Positions 34,182-43,309 of a DNA stretch of 64,000 bases are shown one piece after another. Each line of letters opens with the position of its first letter. Positions within the stretch are counted from its first letter, which is position 1. The notes under the pieces are model-generated. The model was not told the DNA's origin. It saw nothing but the letters and a program-made list of their open reading frames with translations, and ran no database searches. The DNA is from JAIOTG01 sp964644045 (lineage in GTDB: Bacteria > Patescibacteriota > Patescibacteriia > Patescibacteriales > JAGXOH01), in NCBI GenBank assembly GCA_964644045.1, contig CAZXUK010000001.1, positions 31,697 through 95,696 of the forward strand. The letters are read 5' to 3'. Made by a program: the position numbers and the translations under genes.

Positions 34182-35558
34182 AGGTCTCCTTGCCTGCCTC
34201 CCCACAACCCGCCTAACCGCGGGTTGTTTTTTTACTTCTTTCTTAAATAATTCTCCTCTCTGCTTGTAATTTTTAAAAAGCCCGAAACTGGCGCAAGCCG
34301 GAGAAAGCAAAACTATGTCTCCGTAAGATCTTTTTTTTCTGGCCAATTTCACGGCCTCTTTCATGTTGTAAGCGGTTTTTATTTTGGAGGCGGAAAAACC
34401 AGAATTTTTAACCTCTTTTCTAAGCCGGGGCGAAGCCTGGCCGGAAAAAAGAATTAAAAATTTTACTTTTTCCTTAATAAATTTAGCCAACTCTTTAAAA
34501 TCCGAATTCTTCTCCGCTCCTCCGGCTAATAAAATAATCGGGCTCGTAAAGGCCTTTAAAGCGGTCATGGTTGCCTCGGGGGTAGTGGCAAAACTGTCAT
34601 TGAAATATTTGACCTTATTTTTATCTTCCAAAACCAATTCCAATCTGTGCTCCAGGGGCTGATAGTTCTTTATCGCTTTTTTAATGGTTTCTTTCTTAAT
34701 ATTAAGGGCCCTGGCCGCCTCGTAAGCGGCGGCCACATTCTCTTGATTGTGCTCTCCGAATAATTTGCTTTCCCAGTCCAGGCGAGAAAAAGTAATTAAT
34801 TTGCCGAGGGGGTTATAGGCAGAGACAAACCGCTCTATATTTTTATTTACAATGGCTTTATCTCCCTTTTTTTGATACTTTAAAATATTTAGCTTGGCCT
34901 TCCAATAATCTTTTAGCTTTTTATGATAATTGGGGTTATGCGGATCACTGGCGCGCAAATGTTCTTTATATAAATTGGTAATAACCGCTATCTTCGGACT
35001 TTGCGTCATATCTTCCAGCTGAAAACTGGAAAGCTCCAAAACCACCCAAGAATTTCTCTTTATTTCCTCCAAAAAATCAAAAGGAGGGATCCCGATATTT
35101 CCTCCCAGCCACACTTCTTTGCCCGCTCTTTGTAAAATCTCATAAATCAAAGAAGAAGTGGTTCCTTTACCCTTCGTCCCGGTCACGCCGATCAAATTAG
35201 AGGTGGGAGACAAAGAAAAAAACAGTTTCATGGGACTGGACACCTCTGTTCCTTTTTTCTGCGCCGATTTTAAAGAAGGAGAAAATAAAGGATAACCGGG
35301 AGAACGAAAAACCAAATTAAAATCGCCCAAATACCAATCATAACTGCGACCGCTTCTAAACTCTAATTTAATATTTTTCTCCTCTGCCAACTTGAACAAG
35401 GGACTCAGTCTGGCAATTAGTTTTTTTTCAGGCTGAGGGTCGGCTATAACCATATCCGCTTCTATTTCTTTTCGCAATAAAAACCTAAGCAAAGAAGCGT
35501 TTTCCATGCCCAAACCTAAAAAAATTATTTTTTTTCCGACCAAATCTTTTATTTTCAT
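34158..35558 (-). CDS. murD: UDP-N-acetylmuramoylalanine--D-glutamate ligase
   Basis: The 466-residue cytoplasmic enzyme adds D-Glu in peptidoglycan synthesis. GVTGTKGKGTTSSLIYEIL is the ATP loop, GGNIGIPPFDFL and ELSSFQLEDM are Mur ligase hallmarks, and EHRLELV and DSFATTPEATMTALKAF are in the later domains. The end is longer than usual and basic, running through a terminator hairpin. It overlaps polA by four bases (ATGA type), so it is cotranslated. Confidence 0.94.
   Translation of the reverse strand: MKIKDLVGKKIIFLGLGMENASLLRFLLRKEIEADMVIADPQPEKKLIARLSPLFKLAEEKNIKLEFRSGRSYDWYLGDFNLVFRSPGYPLFSPSLKSAQKKGTEVSSPMKLFFSLSPTSNLIGVTGTKGKGTTSSLIYEILQRAGKEVWLGGNIGIPPFDFLEEIKRNSWVVLELSSFQLEDMTQSPKIAVITNLYKEHLRASDPHNPNYHKKLKDYWKAKLNILKYQKKGDKAIVNKNIERFVSAYNPLGKLITFSRLDWESKLFGEHNQENVAAAYEAARALNIKKETIKKAIKNYQPLEHRLELVLEDKNKVKYFNDSFATTPEATMTALKAFTSPIILLAGGAEKNSDFKELAKFIKEKVKFLILFSGQASPRLRKEVKNSGFSASKIKTAYNMKEAVKLARKKRSYGDIVLLSPACASFGLFKNYKQRGELFKKEVKKQPAVRRVVGRQARRPLVFKKRH
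34205..34233 (+). terminator. terminator of the GNAT gene, inside the 3' end of murD
   Basis: CAACCCGC and GCGGGTTG form an 8-bp stem with a 6-base loop, followed by seven T on the plus strand, 24 bases past the GNAT stop. It lies within the last codons of murD on the other strand. Confidence 0.8.
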
Positions 35559-38389
35559 TCCTTAAATTTTAGTTTTTTGAGTTCCCCCCAATTATTTCCG
35601 TATTCGGCATCCACTAAAACAGGCACTTTTAAAGCGATAATATCTTTCATAACTTGGCTGAACTCCCGGGCAGCCGTCTCTACCAAATCATTTTTTACCT
35701 CAAAAAGAAGCTCATCATGAACCTGAATTGTCATTTTTACATTTTCTTTATATTTTTTTTCTATTATTTCATCTATCTTAATCATGGCTTTTTTTATCAT
35801 ATCGGCGTTGGTCCCCTGAAGGGGAGTGTTAATGGCCATTCTCTCCGCTCCTTTTTTTACCTGGGGCACTTGAGAATTTATTTCCGGCAAATAGCGTCTG
35901 CGGCCGAACAAAGTTTCCGTAAAACCTTCCTCTCGGGCCTTTTCAATTTGTTTATCTATAAATTCTTTAATTTCTTTATAAACATTAAAATATGTTTCTA
36001 TAAATTCCTTGGCCCGCTTATAGGGAATATCCGCGGTTTGGGAAAGGCCGTAAGGACCTTGGCCGTAAAGAATGCCAAAATTTACGGCCTTGGCCTCCCT
36101 GCGCATTTGCTTGCTCACTTCTTCCAAGGAAACCTGATTAATTTCCGCCGCTGTGACCGCGTGAATATCAAGATCGTTTTTAAAGGCCTCTATTAATTTT
36201 TTATCTCCGGACATATGAGCGGCTAAACGAAGCTCAATTTGAGAATAATCCAAACTAAGCAATTTATAACCGCGGGGGGAAACAAAACTTTTTCTGATCT
36301 TCTGGCCCAACTCGGTGCGCACGGGAATATTCTGTAAATTGGGATCGGTGGAACTCAAACGGCCGGTGGCGGTTATGGTTTGATTAAAACTGGCGTGAAG
36401 ACGTCCGGTCTTTTCCGCCACCAGCTGGGGCAAAGTTTTGATATAGGTATTTAAAAGCTTGGATAACTCCCTGTGTTCTTCTATTAAAGGGATTATTTCG
36501 TGTTTATCGCGTAATTTTTCCAGTTCATCCGCGGCTGTGGAGTAGCCGGTTTTGGTTTTGGATATATTTTCCGTGGAAATATTCAGTTTTTCAAACAAAA
36601 CCTCTTTGAGTTGCTGAGGAGAATTGACATTAAAATTCTTTCCCGCCTGCTTCCAGATCTTTTTTTCCAGATTTTCTATTTTTTTGCTCACTTCTTTTTC
36701 CAGCTCCTTTAACATTTCCGAATCAATCTTCACCCCGTTGTCTTCCATTTTGGCCAAAACCTTGATCAAGGGCGTTTCAACCTCCTTAAAAAGTTCGTAA
36801 ACTCCGTGTTCTTTAAGTTGTCTTTCCAAGACCGGGACCAAACGATTGGTAAAATCCGCGTCTTCACAAGAATAACAAGAAAGTTTTTCCGTCTCCGCTT
36901 CACCGAACTTAATTTTTTTCTTTCCTTCTCCCAAGAGATCCTTTTTGCTTATCTTGTCAAAACCCAATTCCGTAAAAACCACAGTGTCCAAGTTATGCTG
37001 GCGAGAACTGGGATTAACCAAATAAGAGGCCACCATGGTATCAAAGTCGCCCCCCTTCACTTCAATTCCCAGGTTACCCATAACCCTGATGTCAAATTTA
37101 AGATTATGGGCCCTTTTTTTTATCTCGGGGTTAACAAAAATCTCAGCCAAACTCTTAAGCCAGGGATGAAAATCTTTTTCTTCCGGCTCCCGCCTTTCTT
37201 GGTAAGTAAATAGATCTTTCTTTCCCGTGTCTCGGCCGGATTTTGTTTTTTTGTCAGCAAAATTAAGATAGTAGGCCTCTCCTTTTTTCCAGGAAAAACT
37301 AATTCCCAGAAGCCGAGATTGAATAGTGTCGGCAAAAGTGGTTTCGGTATCAAAAGTAAAAGCTTTTTGTTTTTTTAATTTTTCCAAAAAATCTTTAAAA
37401 TCTTTATCCGAATTTATTAAATGGTAATTGAATTTTTTCTGGTTGCGTTCGAATTTGTTCTCTTTTTCGGAATCATTTTCAATCTCGATCCCCAGATCGT
37501 TCAAACGCGGAAGCAAGGATTTAAACTCCAAATCTTGAAAAGTTTTCACGATCTTTTTTTTGTCAAAATTTTCAAAACTGTTTTCTTTTAAAGAAAAATC
37601 AAAATCCACGTCGGTTTTTATAGTGGCCAAATCCCGGGAAAGATAGGCCTGCTCTTTGTTTTTCTGTAAAAGTTGAACTATGCGCGGTTTTATTTGGGAT
37701 GTTTCAGGGTTTTCTTTTAGATGTTTATAAATTTTGTCTAAACTCCCGAATTTTTGCAATAATTCCGAGGCGGTTTTTTCCCCCACCCCGGGAACTCCGG
37801 GAATATTGTCGCTGGGGTCTCCTCGCAAGGCCTTAAAATCAATGATTAAATCCGGTGGCAAACCGAATTTTTCCTTAACGCTGGAGACATCATACAGAAC
37901 ACTCTCGGAAATCCCCCGACTCATGGTGTAAACTTGGGTATTTTTATCCACTAATTGTAAAGTGTCCTGATCTCCGGTTACAATTATTTTTTCCACCCCG
38001 TGATTAACCTTTTTGACCATGGTTCCGATTAAATCATCAGCTTCAAAGTCCTTCTTTTCATAAACGGGCAAACCAAAAGCGGAAACCATGTTTTTTATCA
38101 CAGGAATTTGAGCATATAAGTCATCCGGCGCCTTTTCTCTTTGAGCTTTATATTCCTCAAATTTTTTATGACGAAAAGTGGGCCCTTCAGAATCAAAGGT
38201 CACTGCCAAATAATCGGGTTTAAACTCCCGCAAGGCCTTGATCAAAACCGCGGAGAATCCATAAACCGCGTTTACCATTTTGCCGTCTTTGGTGGTCATG
38301 GTCGGAGGAAGGGCGTGAAAACTGCGGTGAATCAAAGCATTGCCGTCCAAAATTAAAATTTTTTCTTTTTTCTGTTGTGAACCGTTCAT
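35555..38389 (-). CDS. polA: DNA polymerase I with active proofreading domain
   Basis: 944 residues in the usual order. The 5' nuclease (1-300) has KIIVTGDQDTLQLV. The 3'-5' exonuclease (about 325-500) keeps FTFDTET, HNLKFDIRVM and YSCEDADFT, so it should proofread. The polymerase (530-944) has motif A SLDYSQIELRLAAH, motif B RREAKAVNFGILYG and motif C QVHDELLFE. It functions in repair and Okazaki fragment processing. murD follows with a four-base overlap. Confidence 0.96.
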   Translation of the reverse strand: MNGSQQKKEKILILDGNALIHRSFHALPPTMTTKDGKMVNAVYGFSAVLIKALREFKPDYLAVTFDSEGPTFRHKKFEEYKAQREKAPDDLYAQIPVIKNMVSAFGLPVYEKKDFEADDLIGTMVKKVNHGVEKIIVTGDQDTLQLVDKNTQVYTMSRGISESVLYDVSSVKEKFGLPPDLIIDFKALRGDPSDNIPGVPGVGEKTASELLQKFGSLDKIYKHLKENPETSQIKPRIVQLLQKNKEQAYLSRDLATIKTDVDFDFSLKENSFENFDKKKIVKTFQDLEFKSLLPRLNDLGIEIENDSEKENKFERNQKKFNYHLINSDKDFKDFLEKLKKQKAFTFDTETTFADTIQSRLLGISFSWKKGEAYYLNFADKKTKSGRDTGKKDLFTYQERREPEEKDFHPWLKSLAEIFVNPEIKKRAHNLKFDIRVMGNLGIEVKGGDFDTMVASYLVNPSSRQHNLDTVVFTELGFDKISKKDLLGEGKKKIKFGEAETEKLSCYSCEDADFTNRLVPVLERQLKEHGVYELFKEVETPLIKVLAKMEDNGVKIDSEMLKELEKEVSKKIENLEKKIWKQAGKNFNVNSPQQLKEVLFEKLNISTENISKTKTGYSTAADELEKLRDKHEIIPLIEEHRELSKLLNTYIKTLPQLVAEKTGRLHASFNQTITATGRLSSTDPNLQNIPVRTELGQKIRKSFVSPRGYKLLSLDYSQIELRLAAHMSGDKKLIEAFKNDLDIHAVTAAEINQVSLEEVSKQMRREAKAVNFGILYGQGPYGLSQTADIPYKRAKEFIETYFNVYKEIKEFIDKQIEKAREEGFTETLFGRRRYLPEINSQVPQVKKGAERMAINTPLQGTNADMIKKAMIKIDEIIEKKYKENVKMTIQVHDELLFEVKNDLVETAAREFSQVMKDIIALKVPVLVDAEYGNNWGELKKLKFKE

Positions 38390-38497
38390 GGGTTTATTTT
38401 AACACGAGAAAAAAAAATAATCACCCCCCAAAAAAATACCGCCTCCAGGTGATAATTTTTAAAAAATCAGTTTTTGCTAAAAACCACAAATTTTTTA

Positions 38498-38532
38498 GGT
38501 GGGCCTTTTGGGATTCGAAGGGGCCAAACCCC
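38498..38532 (-). repeat. degenerate copy of tRNA-Ala 3' end with GC hairpin
   Basis: The 21 bases at 38499-38519 match the 3' part of tRNA-Ala(TGC) at 17 positions, from the T-loop to past the acceptor. GGGG and CCCC (38520 and 38529) form a small hairpin directly next to the T-loop end. The intact tRNA lies about 180 bases upstream in the direction of transcription. Confidence 0.6.
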
Positions 38533-38643
38533 ACGACTGAACGTTCTTAACCGAAATAAAAAATTTTTAAATAAATTCATTCAAAACCGGATGTTTTTGT
38601 TTTTTTGGTTTTTTAGGGTTCTCTCCACATTACGGATCCACAG

Positions 38644-38675
38644 AAAAAAGCACTGCCACAAAGGCAGTGTTTTTT
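38644..38675 (-). terminator. terminator of tRNA-Ala (TGC)
   Basis: CACTGCC and GGCAGTG form the core of a stem extended by A/T pairs, with six T on the minus strand. It begins seven bases after the tRNA end. Confidence 0.75.
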
Positions 38676-38681
38676 CTGTTG

Positions 38682-38755
38682 TGGACCGTAAGGGATTCGA
38701 ACCCTTGACCTCCTGCGTGCAAGGCAGGCGCTCTAGCCAACTGAGCTAACGGCCC
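38682..38755 (-). tRNA. tRNA-Ala (TGC)
   Basis: Acceptor GGGCCGT/ACGGTCC with one G-U pair, anticodon arm CCTGC-CTTGCAC-GCAGG with TGC, T-arm AAGGG-TTCGAAT-CCCTT, discriminator A. CCA is not encoded. Fragments of both ends of this gene occur on either side. Confidence 0.95.
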
Positions 38756-38821
38756 ATAAAATAAATATATTACTTTGTCCAAAATTTATTCTAATCGTTT
38801 TCGTTTATCAATATCGGCGAA

Positions 38822-38855
38822 CCCCGCTGTTCGAGAACGGCGGGGTAACGGCCCA
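38822..38855 (-). repeat. copy of tRNA-Ala 5' end with GC hairpin
   Basis: TAACGGCCCA (38846-38855) repeats the first ten bases of the intact tRNA-Ala. It abuts a hairpin made of CCCCGC/GCGGGG and GTTC/GAAC (38822-38845). The arrangement mirrors the fragment of the 3' end on the other side. Confidence 0.6.
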
Positions 38856-38945
38856 TTCTCATTTATAATTTCTTGATTTTAGATTTATGATTTTTATTTT
38901 TTTATAACAACCTCTCGCGAAGTTGACGGGCCGAACACCTGTCCG
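38855..38945. repeat. 90-bp repeat upstream of tRNA sequences, copy A
   Basis: About 90 bases, beginning ATTCTCATTTAT and ending near the CTCTCGCGA palindrome and CGGGCC, match 51176-51266 with about 85 percent identity by eye. In both places the repeat begins at the 5' end of a tRNA sequence. The remaining sequence to 39103 is AT-rich and shows a short GC palindrome near 38950 (CCGGCCATATG and related). Confidence 0.75.
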
Positions 38946-39103
38946 GCCATATGCCGCCGGATGCCGGATATATGGTCAAAAGTTAATAATCCATATTTTC
39001 ATTTATGATTATAATTTTAAATAATTTATAAATCTAATAACAGTTTATTTTACAAACTTAATAAATAAAGTATACGAGTCCATAGATATAAACTCATTAA
39101 AAA

Positions 39104-39352
39104 CTATTGATTCAACCTGATCAAGGGCCCGAAAAGCCATTCCATAAAACCGCCTATCATCCCGGTCATAGCTAAAAGCCCCAGAAAAAAAACAATGAGC
39201 CCGATTATTTTATAACCCAGCCGGGATCCGCCTTCATGGCCAAAAAATTTTTCAAAAAACCCGATTCGGCCAAAAAATTTTAATACGCTTTCAGACTTGA
39301 TTACTATTGCCGCTCCGGCAACCATCATAATTATGCCTATAATAAATTTCAT
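39104..39352 (-). CDS. small membrane protein, function unknown
   Basis: 82 residues with two helices (FIIGIIMMVAGAAIVIKSE and IIGLIVFFLGLLAMTGMIGG) separated by a basic/aromatic stretch FFGRIGFFEKFFG. The balanced layout and clean start suggest a real gene. Not recognised, though similar small proteins are widespread in this radiation. Confidence 0.65.
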   Translation of the reverse strand: MKFIIGIIMMVAGAAIVIKSESVLKFFGRIGFFEKFFGHEGGSRLGYKIIGLIVFFLGLLAMTGMIGGFMEWLFGPLIRLNQ

Positions 39353-39460
39353 AAAAATTTATAACCCGTTATCCAAAAAATAACGGGAAAACAATTAATT
39401 ACAAATCTTTGCCAATATCTTACAATATTTTTTCTTTCTTTTCAACAAATTTTACTTTAC

Positions 39461-40843
39461 CTACTTCACATAATTTAAGGGGTTATACCTACGACCGTTG
39501 ATAATAACTTCAAAATGAAGATGAGAGCCGGTAGACCATCCGGTATTACCCATTTCTCCTATGGCCTGAGCTTTGGACACTCTTTGTCCTCTTTTGATAT
39601 AAAATTTAGATAAATGAGCGTATCTGGTTTTTTTGCCTCCTCCGTGATTAATAATAACATTGTTTCCATATCCCCGGTTCCAGCCCACAAACTCCACTGT
39701 ACCGGCATCAGAGGCATACAAAGGGGTTCCGACTTTATTGGCAATATCCAAGCCATGATGTCTCCAAGAATAATATTGAGTAATAGTATGTCCTTGAGTG
39801 GGCCAAAACATTTTATTGCTGGTAACCGGAGTGTTGGGCTTAACTATATTTCTAACCGCGGAAATAGTATTATAATTAGAAGTCTCGGATTTAGTGGAAT
39901 CGGCCGAAGAAGATTCGAGCTTTTCTCCTCCCGGAATTATCAAATTCTCGCCTATGCTTAATCGGGAAACGTCGTCTAAATCATTGGCTTGGGCTATTTT
40001 TTCCGCCTCCACATCATACTTTTGAGAAATATAACTCAAACTTTCCCCGCTTTTAACCTTATATCTTACCCCGCTAACCGGCAAAATAGTTAATTCATCC
40101 CCGGGACGAATCAAGCTATAAGCGCTTAAATCGTTTTCCCATAAAATAGTATTAACACTGACCCCGAATTTAGCCGCAATCGTGCTCACCGTGTCTCCTT
40201 CCTTAACCGTATACTCCAAAACTTCCTCGCGTTTAACGTTTTTCTCTTTTTGGGGCGCGCTCTCGGAGCTTAGTCCCTCCCGAGAGGGTAAATCCTCTTG
40301 CAAATCCTGTTTTTTAACAGGCGAAACCTCTTTTTCCAAAGCAATACCATAATCAATATAACGCCTCCGAGGTTTGAGCTTTTTTTCTTTTTCTCCTTCT
40401 TTCGTTTTTTCCTCTATCAACTCCTCGCTCCTTGCTTCTCCGAATTCAGTGGAGACCAATTTGGTTATCAGGGCCTTTCTGTTTATCTCCATACTATTCT
40501 TAGCGCTGGTATGTTGAGTTAAATTAACCAAAACTATTATCATAGTTAAAATTACCACCAAAACATGAACCGTTTTTTCATTAAATAAAAAAGAAAAGAT
40601 ATTTTTTCTTTTTTTTCGGTCCCAGCCCAAAAAACTCAAAAAAGAATTATATCTACAATAAATCTTAACTATCACTTTATAAAAAACAAATCTAAAAAAA
40701 GGTTTTAAAAGCTTTCCCATCCTCAAAAAAAGTTTGGACAAAAAAGAAAAGAAAGCAAAAAAAACTTTTAAAAATAAAAGTAAAAAATTTAACAAAAACT
40801 TCTTTATTCTTATTTTTGATTCCGGACTTAACTGAACAGCCAT
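39461..40843 (-). CDS. LysM and M23 peptidase-domain cell-wall protein
   Basis: I prefer the start at 40843 (MAVQLSPES); the frame opens at 40912. A basic N-terminus with hydrophobic stretches and one clear membrane helix (VHVLVVILTMIIVLVNLT) comes first. Two LysM repeats follow (YTVKEGDTVSTIAAKFGV and YKVKSGESLSYISQKYDV). The M23 domain has the zinc motifs RHHGLDIAN and HLHFEVI, so it should cleave peptidoglycan peptides, or regulate division or secretion. It lies upstream of the pilin array but on the opposite strand. Confidence 0.92.
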   Translation of the reverse strand: MAVQLSPESKIRIKKFLLNFLLLFLKVFFAFFSFLSKLFLRMGKLLKPFFRFVFYKVIVKIYCRYNSFLSFLGWDRKKRKNIFSFLFNEKTVHVLVVILTMIIVLVNLTQHTSAKNSMEINRKALITKLVSTEFGEARSEELIEEKTKEGEKEKKLKPRRRYIDYGIALEKEVSPVKKQDLQEDLPSREGLSSESAPQKEKNVKREEVLEYTVKEGDTVSTIAAKFGVSVNTILWENDLSAYSLIRPGDELTILPVSGVRYKVKSGESLSYISQKYDVEAEKIAQANDLDDVSRLSIGENLIIPGGEKLESSSADSTKSETSNYNTISAVRNIVKPNTPVTSNKMFWPTQGHTITQYYSWRHHGLDIANKVGTPLYASDAGTVEFVGWNRGYGNNVIINHGGGKKTRYAHLSKFYIKRGQRVSKAQAIGEMGNTGWSTGSHLHFEVIINGRRYNPLNYVK

Positions 40844-41007
40844 ATATTTTAAATTATTTTTTCTTTTTATTCCAAAAATTTTAAAACACCCGCATACTAT
40901 CACTTCGCCCATGTTTAGTCAATTATCTTTCTGGGTTTTTTCTTGGGCAATTTTTTAAAAAATGCTATAATTCAAACAAATAACATTATAACACAAATAT
41001 TTCGATT

Positions 41008-41035
41008 TTGTCTCTTTAACTTTTTGTGATAAAAT
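41008..41035 (+). promoter_or_regulatory. promoter of the pilin array
   Basis: TTGTCT and TAAAAT are 16 bases apart, and TGA directly precedes the -10 (extended type). It lies about 60 bases before the first pilin gene, which has the strong ribosome site GGGGGTGA. Confidence 0.5.
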
Positions 41036-41096
41036 ATAATTATATATAAATCCATGACTATTATTAAATAGTCACCAACTAGAAAGGGGGTGAAAT

Positions 41097-41477
41097 ATGA
41101 AGAAAAAATTTTTTCAAAGTGTGATTGCTTTATTTATAGCCGCATTATGCTTGTCTCCCGTTTTTGCTGTTACAGCAAACGCTCAGAGCGGCGGTCCGGA
41201 TTTTGGCACAGAATATGCCGAAGAGACCGGACTGGGGGACACTGACCCCAGACAGATCATGACCAATTTGCTGAATTTGGCCATGACTTTCTTATCTATT
41301 ATTTCCGTAATCATTATTTTGATCGGTGGTTTTAAATGGATGACCGCCGCCGGGAATGAAGATAAAGTCTCGGAAGCCAAAAAAATCGTAATAGGAGGCG
41401 TGATCGGTTTGGTGATTATATTGGCCTCCTGGGCAATTGCCAGCTTTGTTCTTACTACGGTAGCAGACAAAATTTAA
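41097..41477 (+). CDS. T4SS_pilin family protein 1
   Basis: 126 residues: a signal peptide ending near AVTANA, then two helices with the family core LAMTFLSIISVIIILIGGFKWMTAAGNEDKVSEAKK and IGGVIGLVIILASWAIASF. The GNE motif between helices is shared by all six paralogs here. The family resembles VirB2/TrbC pilins. GGGGGTGA precedes the ATG. Confidence 0.88.
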   Translation: MKKKFFQSVIALFIAALCLSPVFAVTANAQSGGPDFGTEYAEETGLGDTDPRQIMTNLLNLAMTFLSIISVIIILIGGFKWMTAAGNEDKVSEAKKIVIGGVIGLVIILASWAIASFVLTTVADKI

Positions 41478-41523
41478 CCCTAAGACCGGTTTTAGGGGGT
41501 GAGCTTTACTGCAAAGTAAAGTT

Positions 41524-41561
41524 CACTGAGATGTTTGGAAATTATTCCAGGCATCTCAGTG
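41524..41561 (+). terminator. stem-loop between pilin genes 1 and 2
   Basis: CACTGAGATG and CATCTCAGTG form a perfect 10-bp stem with an 18-base loop, and A-rich sequence follows. A second small hairpin (CTTTACT/AGTAAAG) lies just before. No U-tract exists, so it may stabilise the first gene's mRNA and give unequal expression. Confidence 0.5.
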
Positions 41562-41605
41562 AAAAAATTATTAAATAATTTTATTTTTATATTTAATTTA
41601 TTAAA

Positions 41606-42016
41606 ATGAAAAAAATCAATTTTTTAAAAATATTTTGGTTTTCTCTTGTTCTTGTTTTACTCGCCGGCATATTATTGGGAGGCGCGGGTATAAAAAAATC
41701 TTATGCCGAAAACAATAGCAATGGTGATTCATCATACGGTTTAGACGCATCTGCTCCGGAAGGAATAAAAAATGCCGGGGGAGGAGGGGGTCTGCCCGCC
41801 ATAATAGGAACCGTGGTGGGAGCGGCTTTATCCTTTGTGGGCGTTTTGTTTTTGCTATTAATGATCTATGGAGGAATTGTGTGGATGACCTCCCAGGGAA
41901 ATGAACAACAAGTGGAAAAAGCGCGAAATTTGATTATCGCCGCTATAATAGGTTTAATAATAGTTTTGGCGGCTTATGCCATTACCTCTTTTATCGGAGA
42001 ACAATTAATCTCTTAA
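41606..42016 (+). CDS. T4SS_pilin family protein 2
   Basis: 136 residues with a signal segment (FWFSLVLVLLAGILLGGAG), a Gly-rich stretch and the two pilin helices with VLFLLLMIYGGIVWMTSQGNEQQVEKARN and AAIIGLIIVLAAYAITSF. Closest by eye to copies 3 and 4 (YGG and GNE-Q-Q pattern). Confidence 0.88.
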   Translation: MKKINFLKIFWFSLVLVLLAGILLGGAGIKKSYAENNSNGDSSYGLDASAPEGIKNAGGGGGLPAIIGTVVGAALSFVGVLFLLLMIYGGIVWMTSQGNEQQVEKARNLIIAAIIGLIIVLAAYAITSFIGEQLIS

Positions 42017-42024
42017 TAATCATA

Positions 42025-42420
42025 ATGATCAAAAAATATTTTCAAATAAAGTTTTTCTTTTTCGGGTTTCTGGGGAGTTTTTTCTTTCCGTTTTTAGCTA
42101 AGGCCGATTCCGCTTTGGGAGGATTGGATAAAACCGCTGAAAAAACCGGCCACAAAGGCGAGGAAGGAATTAATGTCGGAGGAATAACCGATATACTTAG
42201 CGGTATCATACAGACAGTGCTGTCTCTTTTAGGGGTTTTATTTTTGCTTTTAATGATCTACGGGGGGTATCTTTACATGACCGCGCGAGGAAACGAGGAA
42301 CAACTGGAAAAAGCCAAAAAAATAATCACGCAAACCTTTATCGGAATAATTATAGTTTTGGCCGCTTATGCGATTAGCTGGTTTATGATCGATAAATTCG
42401 GAACCCTAACTATGTATTAA
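42025..42420 (+). CDS. T4SS_pilin family protein 3
   Basis: 131 residues with signal peptide (FFFGFLGSFFFPFLAKA) and helices carrying VLSLLGVLFLLLMIYGGYLY, MTARGNEEQLEKAKK and GIIIVLAAYAISWF. Starts eight bases after copy 2. Confidence 0.88.
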   Translation: MIKKYFQIKFFFFGFLGSFFFPFLAKADSALGGLDKTAEKTGHKGEEGINVGGITDILSGIIQTVLSLLGVLFLLLMIYGGYLYMTARGNEEQLEKAKKIITQTFIGIIIVLAAYAISWFMIDKFGTLTMY

Positions 42421-42422
42421 AT

Positions 42423-42863
42423 ATGAAAATGCTTTCCATAATCTCTAAAATATTTTTTTTATCTTTGGGAGGGTTGTTTTCTGCTCCCAAAATAAGCAAA
42501 GCGGTTGGCTTGGGAGACGCTTTTCAAACCAGCAACAACAGCAATGAAGATCCTTTGGATGCCGCCGCCAGTAATATGGGGTTTAACACCAATCAAACCG
42601 GAATAAATCCTGTTATAGCCGTTATAATTCAAACCGCTCTCTCCTTTTTGGGGATTGTGTTTATTGTTTTAATTGTTTACGGGGGGTATCTTTATATGAC
42701 CGCTCACGGCAATGAACAGCAAGTGGAAAAAGCTCAAAGCTTGCTCCGGGCCGCTATCATCGGCCTGATTATCGTAGTGGCCGCTTATGCCATTAGTTAT
42801 TTTGTGGTAAACAGATTGGGAGAACAAACCCTTCAACAAACCACCTCTCCCTCGTCTTTATAA
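42423..42863 (+). CDS. T4SS_pilin family protein 4
   Basis: 146 residues. Signal-like start (IFFLSLGGLFSAPKISKA), an Asn/Gly-rich spacer of about 40 residues, then ALSFLGIVFIVLIVYGGYLY, MTAHGNEQQVEKAQS and IIGLIIVVAAYAISYFV. It begins three bases after copy 3 and has a Ser/Thr tail. Confidence 0.88.
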   Translation: MKMLSIISKIFFLSLGGLFSAPKISKAVGLGDAFQTSNNSNEDPLDAAASNMGFNTNQTGINPVIAVIIQTALSFLGIVFIVLIVYGGYLYMTAHGNEQQVEKAQSLLRAAIIGLIIVVAAYAISYFVVNRLGEQTLQQTTSPSSL

Positions 42864-42876
42864 ATTAATTGAAAAT

Positions 42877-43275
42877 ATGTTTAAAATTTTAAAACCGATT
42901 ATTTTGTTAAGTTTTTTGACCGGAGTGTTAATACTTCCCTGCCTTGTATTCGCTTCCAACGGCGTAAATAATAATCAATCTTCTTCTAATGGCTCTGCCT
43001 TGGAAAGGCTTGAAAACGTGGGGCCGAGCGGAGGATATGCCCAAGATGCTTCTGTTTGGGGAGTTGCCGGACAGATAGTTAATGCCGCTTTAACTTTCTT
43101 GGGTATTATTTTTATAATCCTTATAATTTTGGGCGGTTTTAAATGGATGACCGCCCAGGGAAACGAAGATCAGGCCAAACAAGGAAGCGATATAATCAGA
43201 CGGGCCATAATCGGGCTTATAATTGTGGTTAGCGCTTGGGCTATCTGGAATTTTGTATCCGGATTTCTTCTTTAA
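42877..43275 (+). CDS. T4SS_pilin family protein 5
   Basis: 132 residues with signal peptide (LLSFLTGVLILPCLVFAS), helices ALTFLGIIFIILIILGGFKW, MTAQGNEDQAKQGSD and IIGLIIVVSAWAIWNFV. The LGGFKWMTAQGNE form resembles copies 1 and 6 more than 2-4, so the array contains two subgroups. Confidence 0.88.
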   Translation: MFKILKPIILLSFLTGVLILPCLVFASNGVNNNQSSSNGSALERLENVGPSGGYAQDASVWGVAGQIVNAALTFLGIIFIILIILGGFKWMTAQGNEDQAKQGSDIIRRAIIGLIIVVSAWAIWNFVSGFLL

Positions 43276-43309
43276 CTTTAATCTTAATTTTTTAATAATT
43301 ATTTAAAAT

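Noticed and set aside
38498..38857. tmRNA gene formed by the tRNA-Ala end fragments (about 360 bases apart)
   Set aside because: The 5' part lacks the tmRNA start pattern, no tag reading frame was found, and an intact tRNA-Ala with its own terminator lies in the middle.
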